Source: Hoplostethus atlanticus
Lineage: Eukaryota > Chordata > Actinopteri > Trachichthyiformes > Trachichthyidae
DNA: 64,000 bases
Direction of reading: 5' to 3'
Assembly (NCBI GenBank): GCA_034670405.1
Contig: JAXDDX010000149.1
Span: forward strand, 419,501-483,500
Shown piece after piece: positions 42,601 through 54,012 of the stretch; within the stretch, counting starts at the first letter, position 1; each line of letters starts with the position of its first letter. Made by a program: the position numbers and the translations under genes. The notes under the pieces were generated by a model. That model made no database searches and had not been told where the DNA came from. It saw only the letters and a list, made by a program, of their open reading frames with translations.

Positions 42601-45600
42601 GGTGCGTTCTGTCGTGCCTGGTAGTAAACAGTACTGTACATGAGTCACCAGGGTGTCTCGCCCAGAATGCCGTCAGACCAGAACAACGGCCCTCAAATTG
42701 TCTCCAGTTTCACTTTCGAATTGATCTCACTCTCTCACACACTCACACACTCTTCCTCTGTGGGAGCTGATAGTACTAGCTTCATTTTGTCAACAATGTG
42801 TGTTATGTGAGGGCGAGCCCATTCACAGAGTCCTCTCGGACCCTGAGAGACAGTGGAGCCGTTCATCGGTTAATTCACATCCTGGTGGCTCATCGCCGGC
42901 CAATCTGTAGCTGCAACACCTCCATTGTTTCAAACCTGAACTGGAGAAACTGAAAGGTTTTCTGAACAGATGCTGCATTTGAGGAAGAAAAGGCTTCAGC
43001 ATGTCTTGTATTTCTCAGTTTTTTATATCACAGTTTAGATACAGGAAGTGCTTTTAAGGGATCACTTCACTGCTGCCACGTGGAAATCTTGGAACTCCAG
43101 TTTTGCTGTTTTTCATTGTGTTTAGTGCTTCTACATAAATCACATGACCTAGGGCCCATGGATATCACTTAAAGCCCATTGGCTAAGCTGCACTCAGTCA
43201 GAGAAAGATGCTTTTTTCCATGGACCTTTTGGATATTTCATACAACAGCCTCACCTTGCCAGTGGACAGCACTGGTATAATCTGGCTAATATTGGTTTCA
43301 ACTCAATAACAACCTCTGAACCTCTGGTGACTTTCATATACACAAATGCAATCTTTGTTTCCTGTCTGTGTGTTTGAAACGCCTTTCAGTTCCTGGCTGA
43401 AACACACGACACGTTCAGGTGTAATCCAAAATGTAAATAGAAAGCCTCAACAAAGCCGGCTTCACATACACGGTCAACTTCAAATACAAACCTGACCATG
43501 TGGACCGATTTGGTCCTGACTGACCTTCGGTCTCCGTCCTGTCAGGGGTGCGACTCCGCCCGCCTGCGACGTCTCCACAGGAAGCAACACTCGCTGGCGG
43601 CTGGAGTACGACGTCTACCAGTACTTCCTGCCTGAGAACGACCTGTCGAATCAGAGCCTCTTCAGCAGCATTCAGACCGTGGCCGACGTCCAGAGTGTGA
43701 CTGAGAACGGCAAGCTGGTGGGTGGATGAGTGGGTGGGTGGATGGATGGATGGATGGATGGATGGATGCATGGATGGATGGATGTCAAGCAGACAGAATA
43801 GAGGTGATGTTGCATTTGTGTTTAGTGAAGCTTTGGTAAAGAGAACGACAGGACAGGAAAGTACGACTCCATGTGCTGTTACTGATGATTCCAGTGACTT
43901 TCTGTTGCGCCGCCTCACTCGTCATCACCACCATTTCTCTGCAGGTCATGACCCTGTCGTCAACAGATACGACCATGGCGGTGTTCAGCTCCATCCCCGG
44001 CCAGGGGGTGATTTACTCCGTGGTCGTCAGGGACCCGGTGTCGAACACCTCGGCCTCCTACGTCCCCGTCCACACCTACGCCTGCAGCTTTGCTTCCGAC
44101 ATGGACGGCTGCCAAACGCTTGGTGACTTCCTGTAGCCTCTTACTAGCCTTTTGTCTTGTAGTACCACAGTTGCTAACCACATCCAATCAGTCTCATCTC
44201 ATCTGGTGATCTATCATGGCCTGCACCAAATGCAATGGGTTTGCATTTTGTTAATAGGTTTACTCTTGTGCTCCCTAGTTCACACTCCTTCCTCTGATCT
44301 GAGACAGCATGCCATCATTTGCAGCAAAGTAAAATGACCTTCTAGATATTTGGATATTATCTCCAAGCGGTTTTAACAGGCCTGCCACGAAGCGCTTTAC
44401 AAAAAAGACACAAAAACACATTAAAAAAACAAGAGATTGAAAAAGTACATTACCGACTCCAAGAAATGGGGTGGTGCACAGACTGCAGGGAAGTAAACAA
44501 AGCAAGAGCCAGGCTGGTAAGGTTGAGATTGTGTGAGTCTGTTAAATACTGAGACAGCGTTTGATTCCCTGAGGAAAGGCAGGGGGCGCTGTAGGTTTTG
44601 AATACAGGGAATGTGTTTTTTAAATTGTTTGTCTTTTGTGTTTCAGGGAAGATTTCTACTAAAGTCTTTTTCACCATCACTGGCTTGGCAGGCCTTTTTG
44701 TTTGCTTCTTCGGGCACCGCTTCTTCAAATGTGGTGAGTAGTTTGAGCTTCAGTTGTGGATCAAATGCTTCTCTGCTGTGACAGATGAGAAACGAGCCGC
44801 TGCCCCGTGTCGCAGAGTTCCCATAACATGTTGCTTTCCAGCTAAATCAGTCTGGGTCATGAAAAGCTAGGCGGGGTCAGAGGTCGTGCCTGTAGAGCAT
44901 TACTTCCTTCTTGGAAATCATGCAGTCAAATTGAAACCTGAGCTAGAGCGACAGCAGCGTTGTGACCCCGACTGAAACTAAACTTCCTGCTGTTGTGGTG
45001 CGGTTTCTTTTTCGCTTGTGGTTGTCATGTATAAAAGTTATGACATGAACATCCTCTCAGATTTACAACTGTTTCTGTACTCGTAGCTGGTAGCGGCCTA
45101 CCCCCCACATGATACTAGCACGCGGCGCAGAAATGTATTTGTTTCAAACTGAACCCATGACTGTCATTTAGCGTTAGCCCCCCGAGGTTCTGATGAATCC
45201 CAGAAGAAAAGTCTTTATTCAGGAGCTTTTACACAGCAGCGTTTGGGGCTTCAGTACCGTCGGGTTACAGCGGCTGGTTGCTTGTGGCGTGATCAGGCCA
45301 GCCGGAGACACGAGTCCATGCTGGAGGAATAATCAATAGTGCAATAGAAATGAGCTGTACTATCATTTCTCACATTTTCTTTTGCTCTGAATCAATTTCT
45401 CAATTTCCCCTCTCTCTTCTCTTCCTCCTCTCTCTCTCTCTTCCTCCTCTCTCTCTCTCTCTCATGTAGAGTTGTTTTGCATGGGCTTTAGCTTTGCAGC
45501 ATTTTTCTTCTTTGTGCTGATGAAAAGGACCACTGACTTGCACTATGAGAGTAAGTTTTTCCACTTTCATCATTTCTATGGCTTTCTGCCCGGTCACACA

Positions 45601-46339
45601 TTTCCATTTATCCTCTCAGAGTTTTTTTTTCCTCGTCCCCAAAATCATATTTGACAGGATAGATAATGCAGTTTTTTGTGCAGCTGGCAAAAAAATATAC
45701 CAAATTAAACGTATTATCATGGGCCAGTTGTTTTATGCCTGAAAGCAATATAAAAACATCATTATCCCTTTACTTTGAATTTGGGAAGTTACCACCGATG
45801 GGACCGCCGTCTAAAGGAAAGCATTGATCAAGTCACCAAGCGTGACTGCATTTACAAACTGAAAACCTAATGAAGTGAAAGCTAATTGCATTCGGCTGAC
45901 CTTAATTCAGTTGAAACCTCTCAAGCTCTCGGTTCCTCCAACATGGCGGCCGGCGGCTGTTGTCTCATGCAAACCTCCTGCTCATGGTTTTCCGGAGGCT
46001 TGTATTTTACTGTTTTCATCCCCAGCCAGAAGACGCTGTATTCTTCCCTTTATGTGGAAAACCAATCCTTTCACCCCCTTCTCTCCAGTCCAGCTGGCCC
46101 TGGCGGCGCTGATTGGCGTGGTGGGCGGGGTCATCCTGGTGATGAGCTGGTGGCGTTTTGGTTCAGTCATGGCCTGCGTCGTCGTCGTCGGCCTGATGCT
46201 CGGCTTCCTCCTGGCCTCCACCGTCTTCTTCACTCCCCTCGGTCAGTTGCAACCCTTGAAAAGAGCTTAATTCTCAAGGATTTGTCATTGAACACAAACG
46301 TACAGCCTTGAAGGACAGAACTGCTCCTGGATATCTGTA

Positions 46340-46378
<39 letters not shown>

Positions 46379-47435
46379 GTGTCTTCAGGTGACGTTGACG
46401 TGTTCAGGCGTTCAGACGTGGTGTTCTGGATCACGTTCTGCTGCATCATGCTCATCGCCCTGCTCTTCTTCGTGCGTTGGCCCAGACAGGTAACTAACTA
46501 AACCAACCAAAATAGAGAAACAACATTTCAGAGTGAAAGCTTTGATTACAACAGCAACTAGTTTTATTCTTCTTGCTGCTTCGGTGTTGCCGTCATAGTT
46601 ACTTTGTTCTGATACATGACATAGCTGATAGCAAAGAAAGAAAAACTCAATAAAAACTAGTACAGGGCTTCCCATGGACCAACGATGGATGCAGTCGTTC
46701 TCCAAGAATCGTTTTTGAGACGTTTATTCCTGTAGTCTTTCAAAAACAAGTTATAGAGAGTTAGGAAGCTCCTGGGAAACTTCTCTTCCATATTGCACTC
46801 GCCAGGCTGAACTATTGTTCTGCCTGACTTCTGGTGAAGCACATTTAGTGAACGTCTCTGTCTCGGGGTGAGGCTTTGGTGTTCATTTGTGTTTCTTTGT
46901 TGATTTTCAGGGAAACATCGTCACGTGTGGTGTTGTCGGAGCCTACGCTGTGATCCTGGCTGTCAACGCCTACATCTACACCAGTCTGTCCTACATCACC
47001 CTCAACGTCCTCAAACGCTTACTCAACAACAACTTCAATGCAGCGTTCACCGACGTGCCGTTCCAAAGCATTGGTGAGTCGAATACCGTCAGACAACAGT
47101 CATTGAGTCGCGCTTAAAACCCCTCTGCAAACAAACAAACCCTTCAAAAGCTCACCTCTTTCTCCTCGTTCTCCTGTCTAGATTTCATCCTGATCACGGT
47201 GTGGGTGGTGCTGGGCGTCTCCGGCATCGTGCTGCAGTTCTACCGGGAGCGCTCGCGGCCGTTCTTCCCGCCCAGCCCTTACCTCATGTGGCAACAGGAG
47301 CGTGAGCGCCGTAAGACCAACGTCCTGGACCCGAGCCACCATGTTCCCTCGCTCCCCGACCGCCTCCTGGCCAGAGTCCAGCAGTTCACCAGGCGGATGG
47401 AGCCGGCGGGAGAACACACACCCCTCCTCCTCTAA
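33939..47435 (+). CDS. tm7sf3: Transmembrane 7 superfamily member 3, 12 exons
   Basis: Seven-pass membrane protein; mammalian TM7SF3 is linked to cell survival and ER-stress responses. Exons: 33939-33999, 37869-38023, 41464-41608, 42448-42568, 43546-43717, 43945-44122, 44647-44733, 45470-45550, 46089-46241, 46389-46489, 46911-47073, 47182-47435. They total 1671 nt, 556 aa plus stop; human has 570. Phases close across every junction. A hydrophobic signal peptide ([14 protein letters not shown]) is followed by an extracellular half with N-glycosylation sequons (NVS, NET, NAT, NQS, NTS) and conserved [36 protein letters not shown] and HTYACSF. Helices: about 283-303, 310-328, 336-356, 359-381, 394-413, 420-442 and 475-495. 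The tail [10 protein letters not shown] matches the family C-terminus. Introns 1 and 2 are long and repeat-laden. No frame damage is seen. Confidence 0.96.
34138..34215 (+). repeat. Single copy of the ~105-bp AT-rich repeat family
   Basis: TTATAGTAACCTTATCGTGC followed by GGTGGTATTTTTAGCTCATA and ATGTTCCTATAG follows the block order of the 1010-1385 array. It lies in tm7sf3 intron 1. Confidence 0.4.
34345..35525 (-). mobile_element. L2/CR1-like LINE fragment, frameshifted, in tm7sf3 intron 1
   Basis: On the minus strand it encodes a reverse-transcriptase segment: [46 protein letters not shown], then [25 protein letters not shown] and [16 protein letters not shown] one-base insertion near 35058 shifts the frame just before the FADD catalytic box. 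The 5' end is truncated at about 35525, and coding sequence is joined near 34550 to an AT-rich 3' end that finishes in tandem AACCTTG repeats. It lies antisense to tm7sf3 and is non-functional. Assignment to the L2/CR1/Rex group is from motif style. Confidence 0.85.
35977..36300 (+). repeat. Dispersed ~330-bp repeat, copy 2 (probable MITE)
   Basis: Same ordered blocks as 31441-31770 in the same orientation, ending AGAATCGGTTGAAGCCTA. It lies in tm7sf3 intron 1. Confidence 0.65.
36503..37024. mobile_element. Foldback/TIR element with ~94-bp near-identical inverted arms
   Basis: Arm 36503-36596 and the reverse complement of 36930-37024 share long identical blocks, for example CTCTCAGTGGGTGAACTTT, CCTTTGGCTATTGCTGATCA, AACTCACCGTTTCTCAACTT and TCACCCCAGTAG. 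I count fewer than ten differences. The roughly 330-bp loop includes the (ATCT)n tract and no reading frame. It is a non-autonomous DNA transposon or foldback element in tm7sf3 intron 1. Confidence 0.85.
36625..36664. repeat. (ATCT)10 tetranucleotide microsatellite
   Basis: Uninterrupted CTAT/ATCT repeats inside the loop of the foldback element. Confidence 0.95.
37690..37835 (+). repeat. tRNA-derived SINE in tm7sf3 intron 1
   Basis: A decayed head (CCCCGCGGTTACAAACC) is followed by GTATCCTTGAGCAAGGCAC, AGTACCCCCACCTGC and the core CAGCATCAGCTAAATGCC TAAAATG. It ends 34 bases before tm7sf3 exon 2. A second SINE-core-like scrap (GTCGCTGTGGATAAGACTG) lies at 37620-37640. Confidence 0.65.
38036..38547. 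repeat. 42-bp minisatellite, 12 full units, tm7sf3 intron 2
   Basis: Units start at 38036, 38078, 38120, 38162, 38204, 38244, 38286, 38328, 38370, 38412, 38454 and 38496, with a partial unit at 38538. Unit 5 (38204) is 40 bp. Two variants, GCAGAGACAG and GAAGAGACAG, partly alternate. Units are otherwise nearly identical. The array starts 12 nt after the exon 2 donor. As 42 is a multiple of 3, two plus frames and one minus frame stay open, which explains the long open frames here. Confidence 0.97.
38548..40670. other. tm7sf3 intron 2, mid part: SINE-like scrap, no exon
   Basis: A tRNA-SINE-like head (CATCCTGGTGGCTCAGTTGG ATAAGATGCATACC) lies at about 39826-39865. A stretch at about 40090-40165 (TTTCTGGGAGTTTTTCCTTG) has the look of a common fish repeat 3' region. 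No exon is needed here, since exon 2 and exon 3 join in phase 0. Confidence 0.4.
40677..40808 (-). mobile_element. Short 3' end of the same L2/CR1-like LINE
   Basis: It is near-identical to the 3' end of the 34.3-35.5 kb copy: on minus, TTCTTAGCACTAGCGTAGGG, GAGAGGCATAAGAATTTC, GAATGTTTGTGCATATGATA and the tandem AACCTTG tail. The copy is only about 130 bp long, an extreme 5' truncation, and is also antisense to tm7sf3, in intron 2. Confidence 0.85.
41731..41759. repeat. (ATT)n microsatellite
   Basis: An uninterrupted ATT run in tm7sf3 intron 3. Confidence 0.9.
43718..43785. repeat. (GGTG)/(GGAT)n repeat at the tm7sf3 exon 5 donor
   Basis: The intron begins GTGGGTGGATGAGTGGGTGG and continues as (ATGG)n. 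The donor GT at 43718-43719 is thus the first base pair of the tetranucleotide tract. Confidence 0.9.
45411..45462. repeat. (CT)n tract forming the tm7sf3 exon 8 polypyrimidine tract
   Basis: Nearly pure CT/CCT runs directly precede ATGTAG|A, the acceptor of exon 8 (45470). Confidence 0.9.
46342..46377. repeat. (GT)n microsatellite upstream of tm7sf3 exon 10
   Basis: About 18 GT repeats end some 10 nt before the acceptor CTTCAG|G (exon 10 starts 46389). They replace most of the normal pyrimidine tract. Confidence 0.9.
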
Positions 47436-48767
47436 ACCTCGACCGCCCACCTCGCCTCTCTCTAGTGGGGTGATCGGCTGGTTTCCTCTGAACCGGAGGG
47501 GAAGAGTTGACTTTGTATCTGGTTGGTTCAGGTTCACACTGACCAATCACAAGCCAGCCAGAAGTCCCATGACTCCCCAGCAGCTGGTTGATTGGTTGAG
47601 TTTTGGTAACCTGTCATCCCACCAGGTTAGAGAGTCCAAACCAACCTGGTTCCAGTCTGTCACTTGATCTACCATGATGGACTTGTCTGCTCTTCTCTGG
47701 TGTTCATACCAGTTAAGAACACATGAAGAAACATCTGAACATGAGCATCAGTCCAGACTGACCAAGTCTCCTACCCATAATGCCTTGTGTTCTGGGGTGG
47801 TTTCCTGTAGCTGGTTGGATCCCCTTCTCTCTCCTAATGAACTACCACAGTTCTCTTGTCTCTCGTCGGTTATTTGGTGAATGTTGTTGTTCTCACCTGG
47901 AGACCAACCAGCTAGAGGACCACGTCCACCTCGGTGTAGCGGCCTGACCTCTGCTGTATCTACAGGACACATACAGTAAGTCTTGTTTCTGTTACAGACC
48001 AGTGGTGTCTGTGGTGTCTGCCGGTCCAGACTGAAGGAGTCTGTCACTCAGACCACTAATGATGTCAAGCTGCCATCCATCCTTGCTGAACTACTGCTGC
48101 ACTTCGGCTCCACCTGCAAGAGGAATTGTTTTAAAAATGTGTTCAGGCTGTGGAAGGTAGAAGGAATAGTCTGGTAACTTGTTTTTTAAAAAGAATACTA
48201 ATTGGTCTAACATTGATTTTTGGCTAAACTGCTAATACCAGTGAAATAATAATGTCCTCTATTGAGCCCTGTAGGGAAGTTCTGTTTTCCCTTGCCCCCC
48301 CTTCACAGGGAGGTCAGAGGTCAGGGTCTACAGGACAGCGCCCCCTGGAGCTGGGATTCAGTGACACTTCAGCAGGAGGACGCTTGCTCTCACAGGGTCT
48401 TGAACCGGATCACCAGTTGAAGGTCGGTCTGTATTAATGCAGGATAGCTACATAAAGACCTTCACTGTACAGCAGACACTCTGCAAGTGGATTTTTATTT
48501 CGACAAAGACGATGACAACAGTTTTCTTTTTTTCTGACAACTAACGCCACTTTTATTGATCCCATTTTATCAACCACTGGTGAAGAGGAGTTGAAGTCTT
48601 CACAACGACATGGATTGTCTTTAAATGTCTTAATAACAAACAAATCTGTACCTGTAGCCTGTGTATATTTTCTTGTTTTTATTGCACTAAGTCAAACTAC
48701 TGACAGCATTTTATCTTTGGCGGGTTTGTGTGTGAACACCAGGGTCGTGCTTGAGTGTCAAAATAAA
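47436..48767 (+). other. tm7sf3 3' UTR
   Basis: The non-coding stretch after the tm7sf3 stop codon runs to the first well-placed AATAAA at 48762-48767. A further AATAAA lies near 49630. Open frames inside have no recognisable domain. Confidence 0.5.
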
Positions 48768-50723
48768 GTCAAACCTAGAGTTTCTATCCCAGAAGACCCG
48801 GTGAAACTGGTGTCAGAGGTTACAAGCAGGACTGCATCCACTAGAGCTTTATGTTTCACTAGTCATACCACACATTTGATGGATCACATGTTAACTAGTT
48901 TACAATGTCAATGTGTTGCTTCAAAAATGAGACAAAACAATTTAGAGACATTGGATGAACTTCAGGTAATGATTCAATACGAAGCAGATATATAGATAGA
49001 TAGCCGTTTGGACTTGAACTGCACCATGTGGCCTGAAAGATGCACATTGTTCCCCATGGGTGGATTTTGCACCTTCGCTAGTGTTTTCAGTTGTTGGGTC
49101 AAGTCAAGAAACTGAGGATGCAGTCCACCAACGAGCAACAAAACAAAGTAAATAAAGCATCACATGATTTCTCTTTGCCTTTTCACATGCTGAACTGTCC
49201 CTCTTTAAAAACAAAGTGTTTTACGAAGCAGAGCTCTGAACATCCTGGAACGACACCTAAACTCCAGAGTTAGGTCGGTCTTTTTGTAATTTGCATTTAA
49301 TTTTTCTAGGGGATGTGATGGTGTTGATTGATTGATTGACTGACTGATCAGGTGTCAAAATGTCAACGATGGACTTTGAATCCGTTGGAGTCTGGCCTGC
49401 GTGCTGAAAGCGCCATGCCTTTTCTCAGAGGTTTCACACTAGTCTCCTCCCATGAAATACAAACCACTATGCACTGAGATCAGTGATGTAACCGTTGACT
49501 CTTTTAATGCCTCTCAGTATTTTTTCCGCGGCTCCCCGAGAGCTGAACCTTCTGGTGTCACATCAGACCAGGTCAGCTTTTGTGTCTTTACGAGGAACGA
49601 GGTTAATTGTAATTAAACGTTTTGATATTTAATAAATGGTTTGCTGGTTTGTCTTGTCGTCTTTCTTGGGTCTGAGCTACGAAGCAGTGAGTCTGGGAGA
49701 AATGACTCCTCGTGCCCAAACAATATTGTTGGAACAGAAGTGGATGGTGTGTTTGAGGTCTGGCAGCGTAGCGTAGAGTGCAGCTTCTCCCATATGACTG
49801 AGCTCATTCGATTGGTTTACTGACGCCCAGAGCCAATCACATCGTTAATTACAGCCACATCCCGTTAGGTACAAGCTCTTCCTCTGGACTCCAAACTACA
49901 GCAGCTAAAAGCATTTTGTCAGATTTATTTGCACAGTGAAGTATAGAAGCAAAATGATAATACAAAAACCTGATTCAAGACTAAAAAAAACAAACACCTC
50001 AGAAAATCATTTATATATTCTCTATTAATCCACACTGTAGGGTAAAGGGAGACCTTCCTGTATCTTGTTAGAAACCAGTGTCAACAAAAATGTATTTAAA
50101 TTAAACATCAGGTAGTCAGTTTTGTCTCTTCTTCCTCTGTTGACTCTCTCGAATGACGTTAGGTTATGAAAAACCTCACCTCAGTGTGGTAGAGTATATA
50201 GACAGGACTGCAGCTGGGCTTTTATTTTATAGTCTGTAGTGTTTTTTAGTATATATAGTATTATACGGTTGGGTTAAAACAGGTCCAAATGCTGTGCAAT
50301 AGGGTCTGAATCATTTGGGACAAACCGCTTTTTAACCTGATGAGTAGAGTAGTATAATATTGTAAATACAACTGTATTGCAGGACTTAGTTAAAACCACT
50401 AGGGGGCAGCAAAGTCAAACAGAAAATAAACACGCTACAGTATGTGAGACATGACAGCTTCATAGCATGAAAACTAGAGATGGAGTGGAAGGAAACCCCA
50501 ACTGACCCCAATCACCTTTATATTTGCAGAATTCACCCACTTTTTAAAGTTGATTTAGTAAACATCAAACTGATGTAACATGAAGATGGAGGGAAACAAG
50601 AGCAAGCTTTCAATTTTTAACCCTTACTAAGTCTAAGGGCCTTAGAGTCAGTTACCACGTGCAACAGCAAAACATTTAATAGGAAATACAAACTAGTCAA
50701 GACTTCTTTGAAACGTTTCTCCA
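48768..50723. other. Convergent intergenic region between tm7sf3 and gas2l3
   Basis: No coding exon is seen. It separates two genes that end toward each other. An AATAAA near 49630 (plus) may be a distal tm7sf3 poly(A) signal. Confidence 0.45.
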
Positions 50724-50729
50724 TTTATT
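50724..50729 (-). terminator. Candidate gas2l3 poly(A) signal
   Basis: AATAAA on the minus strand about 1.15 kb after the gas2l3 stop codon. The sequence between has no coding exon and is a plausible 3' UTR. Confidence 0.35.
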
Positions 50730-51873
50730 AATTAAAAGTGTAACCGAGAGAGAGACAATCAACAGAATCAACATTCAAATCATGACAGACAGAGGTTTCT
50801 GTAAAGTGCCAAACAAGAAAAAGCCTCACTTATAACATATGTATACACTCACACATACACACACATACACACACACACCACATAGAAAACTAGAATTTTA
50901 ATAAACAAAAATTAGAAACCACATAAAAACAAGTCTATGACACGTTAGACACGACTCTAAAATGACCTTGACGTGGTCGACGTTCTACCTAAAAAGTTCT
51001 CCGTTGAAGAGCCGTTTGATCAGTAGTAGTTCGCCTGTGACTCGGCGGGACACCAAGTCACACCGAGTGCTTATACACACTGTGCAATATTGATCAGTAA
51101 AAACCATTTAAACCCAGAAAGTCATCTAGTACATTCTACTGCCGCTCAGAAATGAGTTTCTGACGAAGGCACACGAGGGAAGGACCGTCCGGACAACGCT
51201 TCGCCCGGCGCCGTCCGAACGGTCCCTAAATAACCCCTCCTAAATGTCATTTACCCAAAAAACACCGGATTCCACCGATGGAAAGCCTGTTCTCATCAGG
51301 GGGAATCAGAAAACACATTTGTTCCAGTTGTGCCGCTGCAAAACCTGCGACTTTGGCTGCAGTAACCTGCTTTTGAGAATATTGACGACTGAAAAGCTGC
51401 ATTGTCTCGGTTTGGGATTTCCTGCATGGATAAAATCCTCAGTGCGTTTGGCTAAAACATGGCTGCTTCCTGGTCTAGAATGTAAAAGCACTTCCAATGA
51501 GGTTTGTCTGAAGGAATCCTGTCGGTTGAGCCCAATAGTTTCTACTGCGTTGGTTTGATCGCTGTTAATGCCACTTTAAGGTAGCAACAGAAATAACACG
51601 TCCACATGTAAACATTGTGCAAGTTTAGTGTTTGAACTGACCTTGAACCCACCAGGAAGAAACACAGAATACGACATCTTTGACCCTTTTGGATTAGAAA
51701 TAAAAAGGCCATTAAATAACAAAATTAAAAAAACAAAAATACATTTACAAACTCAAAATGGTCAAAAAAGAAGCGTATTGGTGGTTAGTGACACCGTGGG
51801 GTTTAGTAGCTCTGACAAGTGCTGTGTTCCCTGGCTGGTTGCAGGTAGAAGCTGGTCTGAGATCAGCCACGCA

Positions 51874-53979
51874 TCAAGTCTTCTGCCTCCTTTTACTGTT
51901 CATTTCAAAATAAGGGTCCTCTCCTTTGCCCTTGCAGTGGGGCGTCTTCTTGTTGGCGGGGTCACTCTTGACGGCTTTGACGTTGGGGCTGGTTTTCTGC
52001 GGTGCCAGGCTTTGGCTTGGCGACAATTCAGGTTTTAGAGTCGCCTTCCCAGGATTGGAGGGGTTGGTGGTGACTGCTTGCTTTTGCCCCGCCCTCTGGG
52101 TCGTGGCTGCTGTTTTGTGATTGGCCTTGCCAGGGGCAGAAGGGCCCGTGTTGCCCCCTGGGACCCGCCCAGGGGCACCGGTAACGCGAGGAGGGATGGC
52201 AGCTACCCGGGCAGGGGCCTGCCCCTTGCCTTTGCTGGGCGTCCTTGCCCTTCGGCGGCGAGGAGGACTTGGGCAGAGCAGGGGAGTTAGTCCTGTGAAC
52301 TGGAGGTCGGCGTCCTGACCTGCTGAGTCGCCGTTGCTGCGATTCTTGGAGTTGGCGTCACTGCCACCCGCGTTGCCATACGTGCCCGCCTGGCCGCCTC
52401 TAGACGGAGGCGCGAGGCCGGAGAACCGGGACGTCGCTGTGTCAGGCGAGGGCGCTGGCTGGCACCCGGCGGTGGGCGGGCATCTTTTGAGGCAGGTACC
52501 CGTGCTGGGGCGGTGGCGGGGCGAGGCACGGAGGCGGTGGTGGGCGTGGTGCAGGGGGTGGAGGGCTTGGGGCACTTGCGGGACGGCTCGGGACAGACCG
52601 GGCTCCTCGGCTGTGAGGGAGTGTTGCGTGGCGACGGTCTGAGCTTCAGTTTGGGGGCGGAAGGAGGCGGGGCCGAGGCTGGAGGCGGGGCCGAGGCTGG
52701 AGGCGGGGCCGAGGCTGGAGGCGGGGCCGAGGCTGGAGGCGGGGCTGAGGACGGAGTCAGAGCTCTCCGCTGGACCCGCCCAGTTTGGCACCCCGGGCTG
52801 GGCGACTGTTTGGAAGAGCCTCCTACAGGGGTGGAGGGCAGAGAGGAGGAGCCTTTTGTGGGAATGGGCAAGGGCAGCTGGGTGGGCTTCCTGGGGGCGG
52901 ATGGCGCCACCTGGAGGTTCCTCTTGGGAGCTGCAGCCGCACCTTTTCTGGGCAATGTGGGCGTGCAGGCTGGCGAGGCGGCGTAGGACCGACACGCCTG
53001 CCCGGCGGCGGCCATAGAGGAGGGTTTACAGGCCGGGCTGGAGGAGGAGGAGGAAGACGAGGAGGAGGAAGAGGAGGAGGAAATGAGGTTGTTGACAGCG
53101 GCGAGGGGGTCCATGTCCGGAGGACGCGGCGGGGCTGCGTTGCCATGGAGACCGCCCACACCAGGAGGGCCTTTCTGAAAGGCCAGGATCTTCTGCTCCA
53201 GGGTGGTGAACTGCAGCACTCGCAGCGGGTCGTACTTCATCAGGAAGCCACGCAGCGTATCCCAGCCTCCCCCAACACGCACCATCACATGTTTACCATG
53301 CAGCATCTAGAGAGACAGACAGACAGGAGACAGACGGGAGAGAGAGACAGACAGACAGGAGACAGACAGGAGAGAGAGACAGACAGACAGGAGACAGACG
53401 GGAGAGAGAGACAGACAGACAGGAGACAGACAGGAGAGAGAGACAGACAGACAGGAGACAGACGGGAGAGAGAGACAGACAGACAGGAGACAGACGGGAG
53501 AGAGAGACAGACAGACAGGAGACAGACGGGAGAGAGAGACAGACAGACAGGAGACAGACAGGAGAGAGAGACAGACAGACAGGAGACAGACGGGAGAGAG
53601 AGACAGACAGACAGGAGACAGACAGGAGAGAAAGACAGACAGACAGGAGACAGACGGGAGAGAGAGACAGACAGACAGGAGACAGACGGGAGAGAGAGAC
53701 AGACAGACAGGAGACAGACGGGAGAGAGAGACAGACAGGCATTAAAGCTAGGTGTCAATAGACAGGAATAAGAGTCTAAGTCTCTGAACAACAAACTGTC
53801 TGTCTGTCAACAGTCCAAGTGTCCCATCGGCGTCCCGGGTGGACATGATGTAATCACCTCACGATCCGTTCCTATTGGATAAGGAGCTCGCGGCGAGGCG
53901 CTCCAAAACGCTGCAAACTAGTCGTCGTATTTAGAACTTTTATTGTCATATTTGGGATTTTTGATGCCAACTCTTGTTT

Positions 53980-54012
<33 letters not shown>

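Noticed and set aside
52785..53771. 328-aa plus-strand frame rich in Arg, Glu, Asp and Thr
   Set aside because: It runs antisense over the GC-rich gas2l3 exon and then the 32-bp minisatellite. It has no family resemblance.
53285..53794. Ser/Leu/Cys/Val repeat proteins on the minus strand
   Set aside because: Translations of the 32-bp intronic minisatellite. They are interrupted by splicing of gas2l3.
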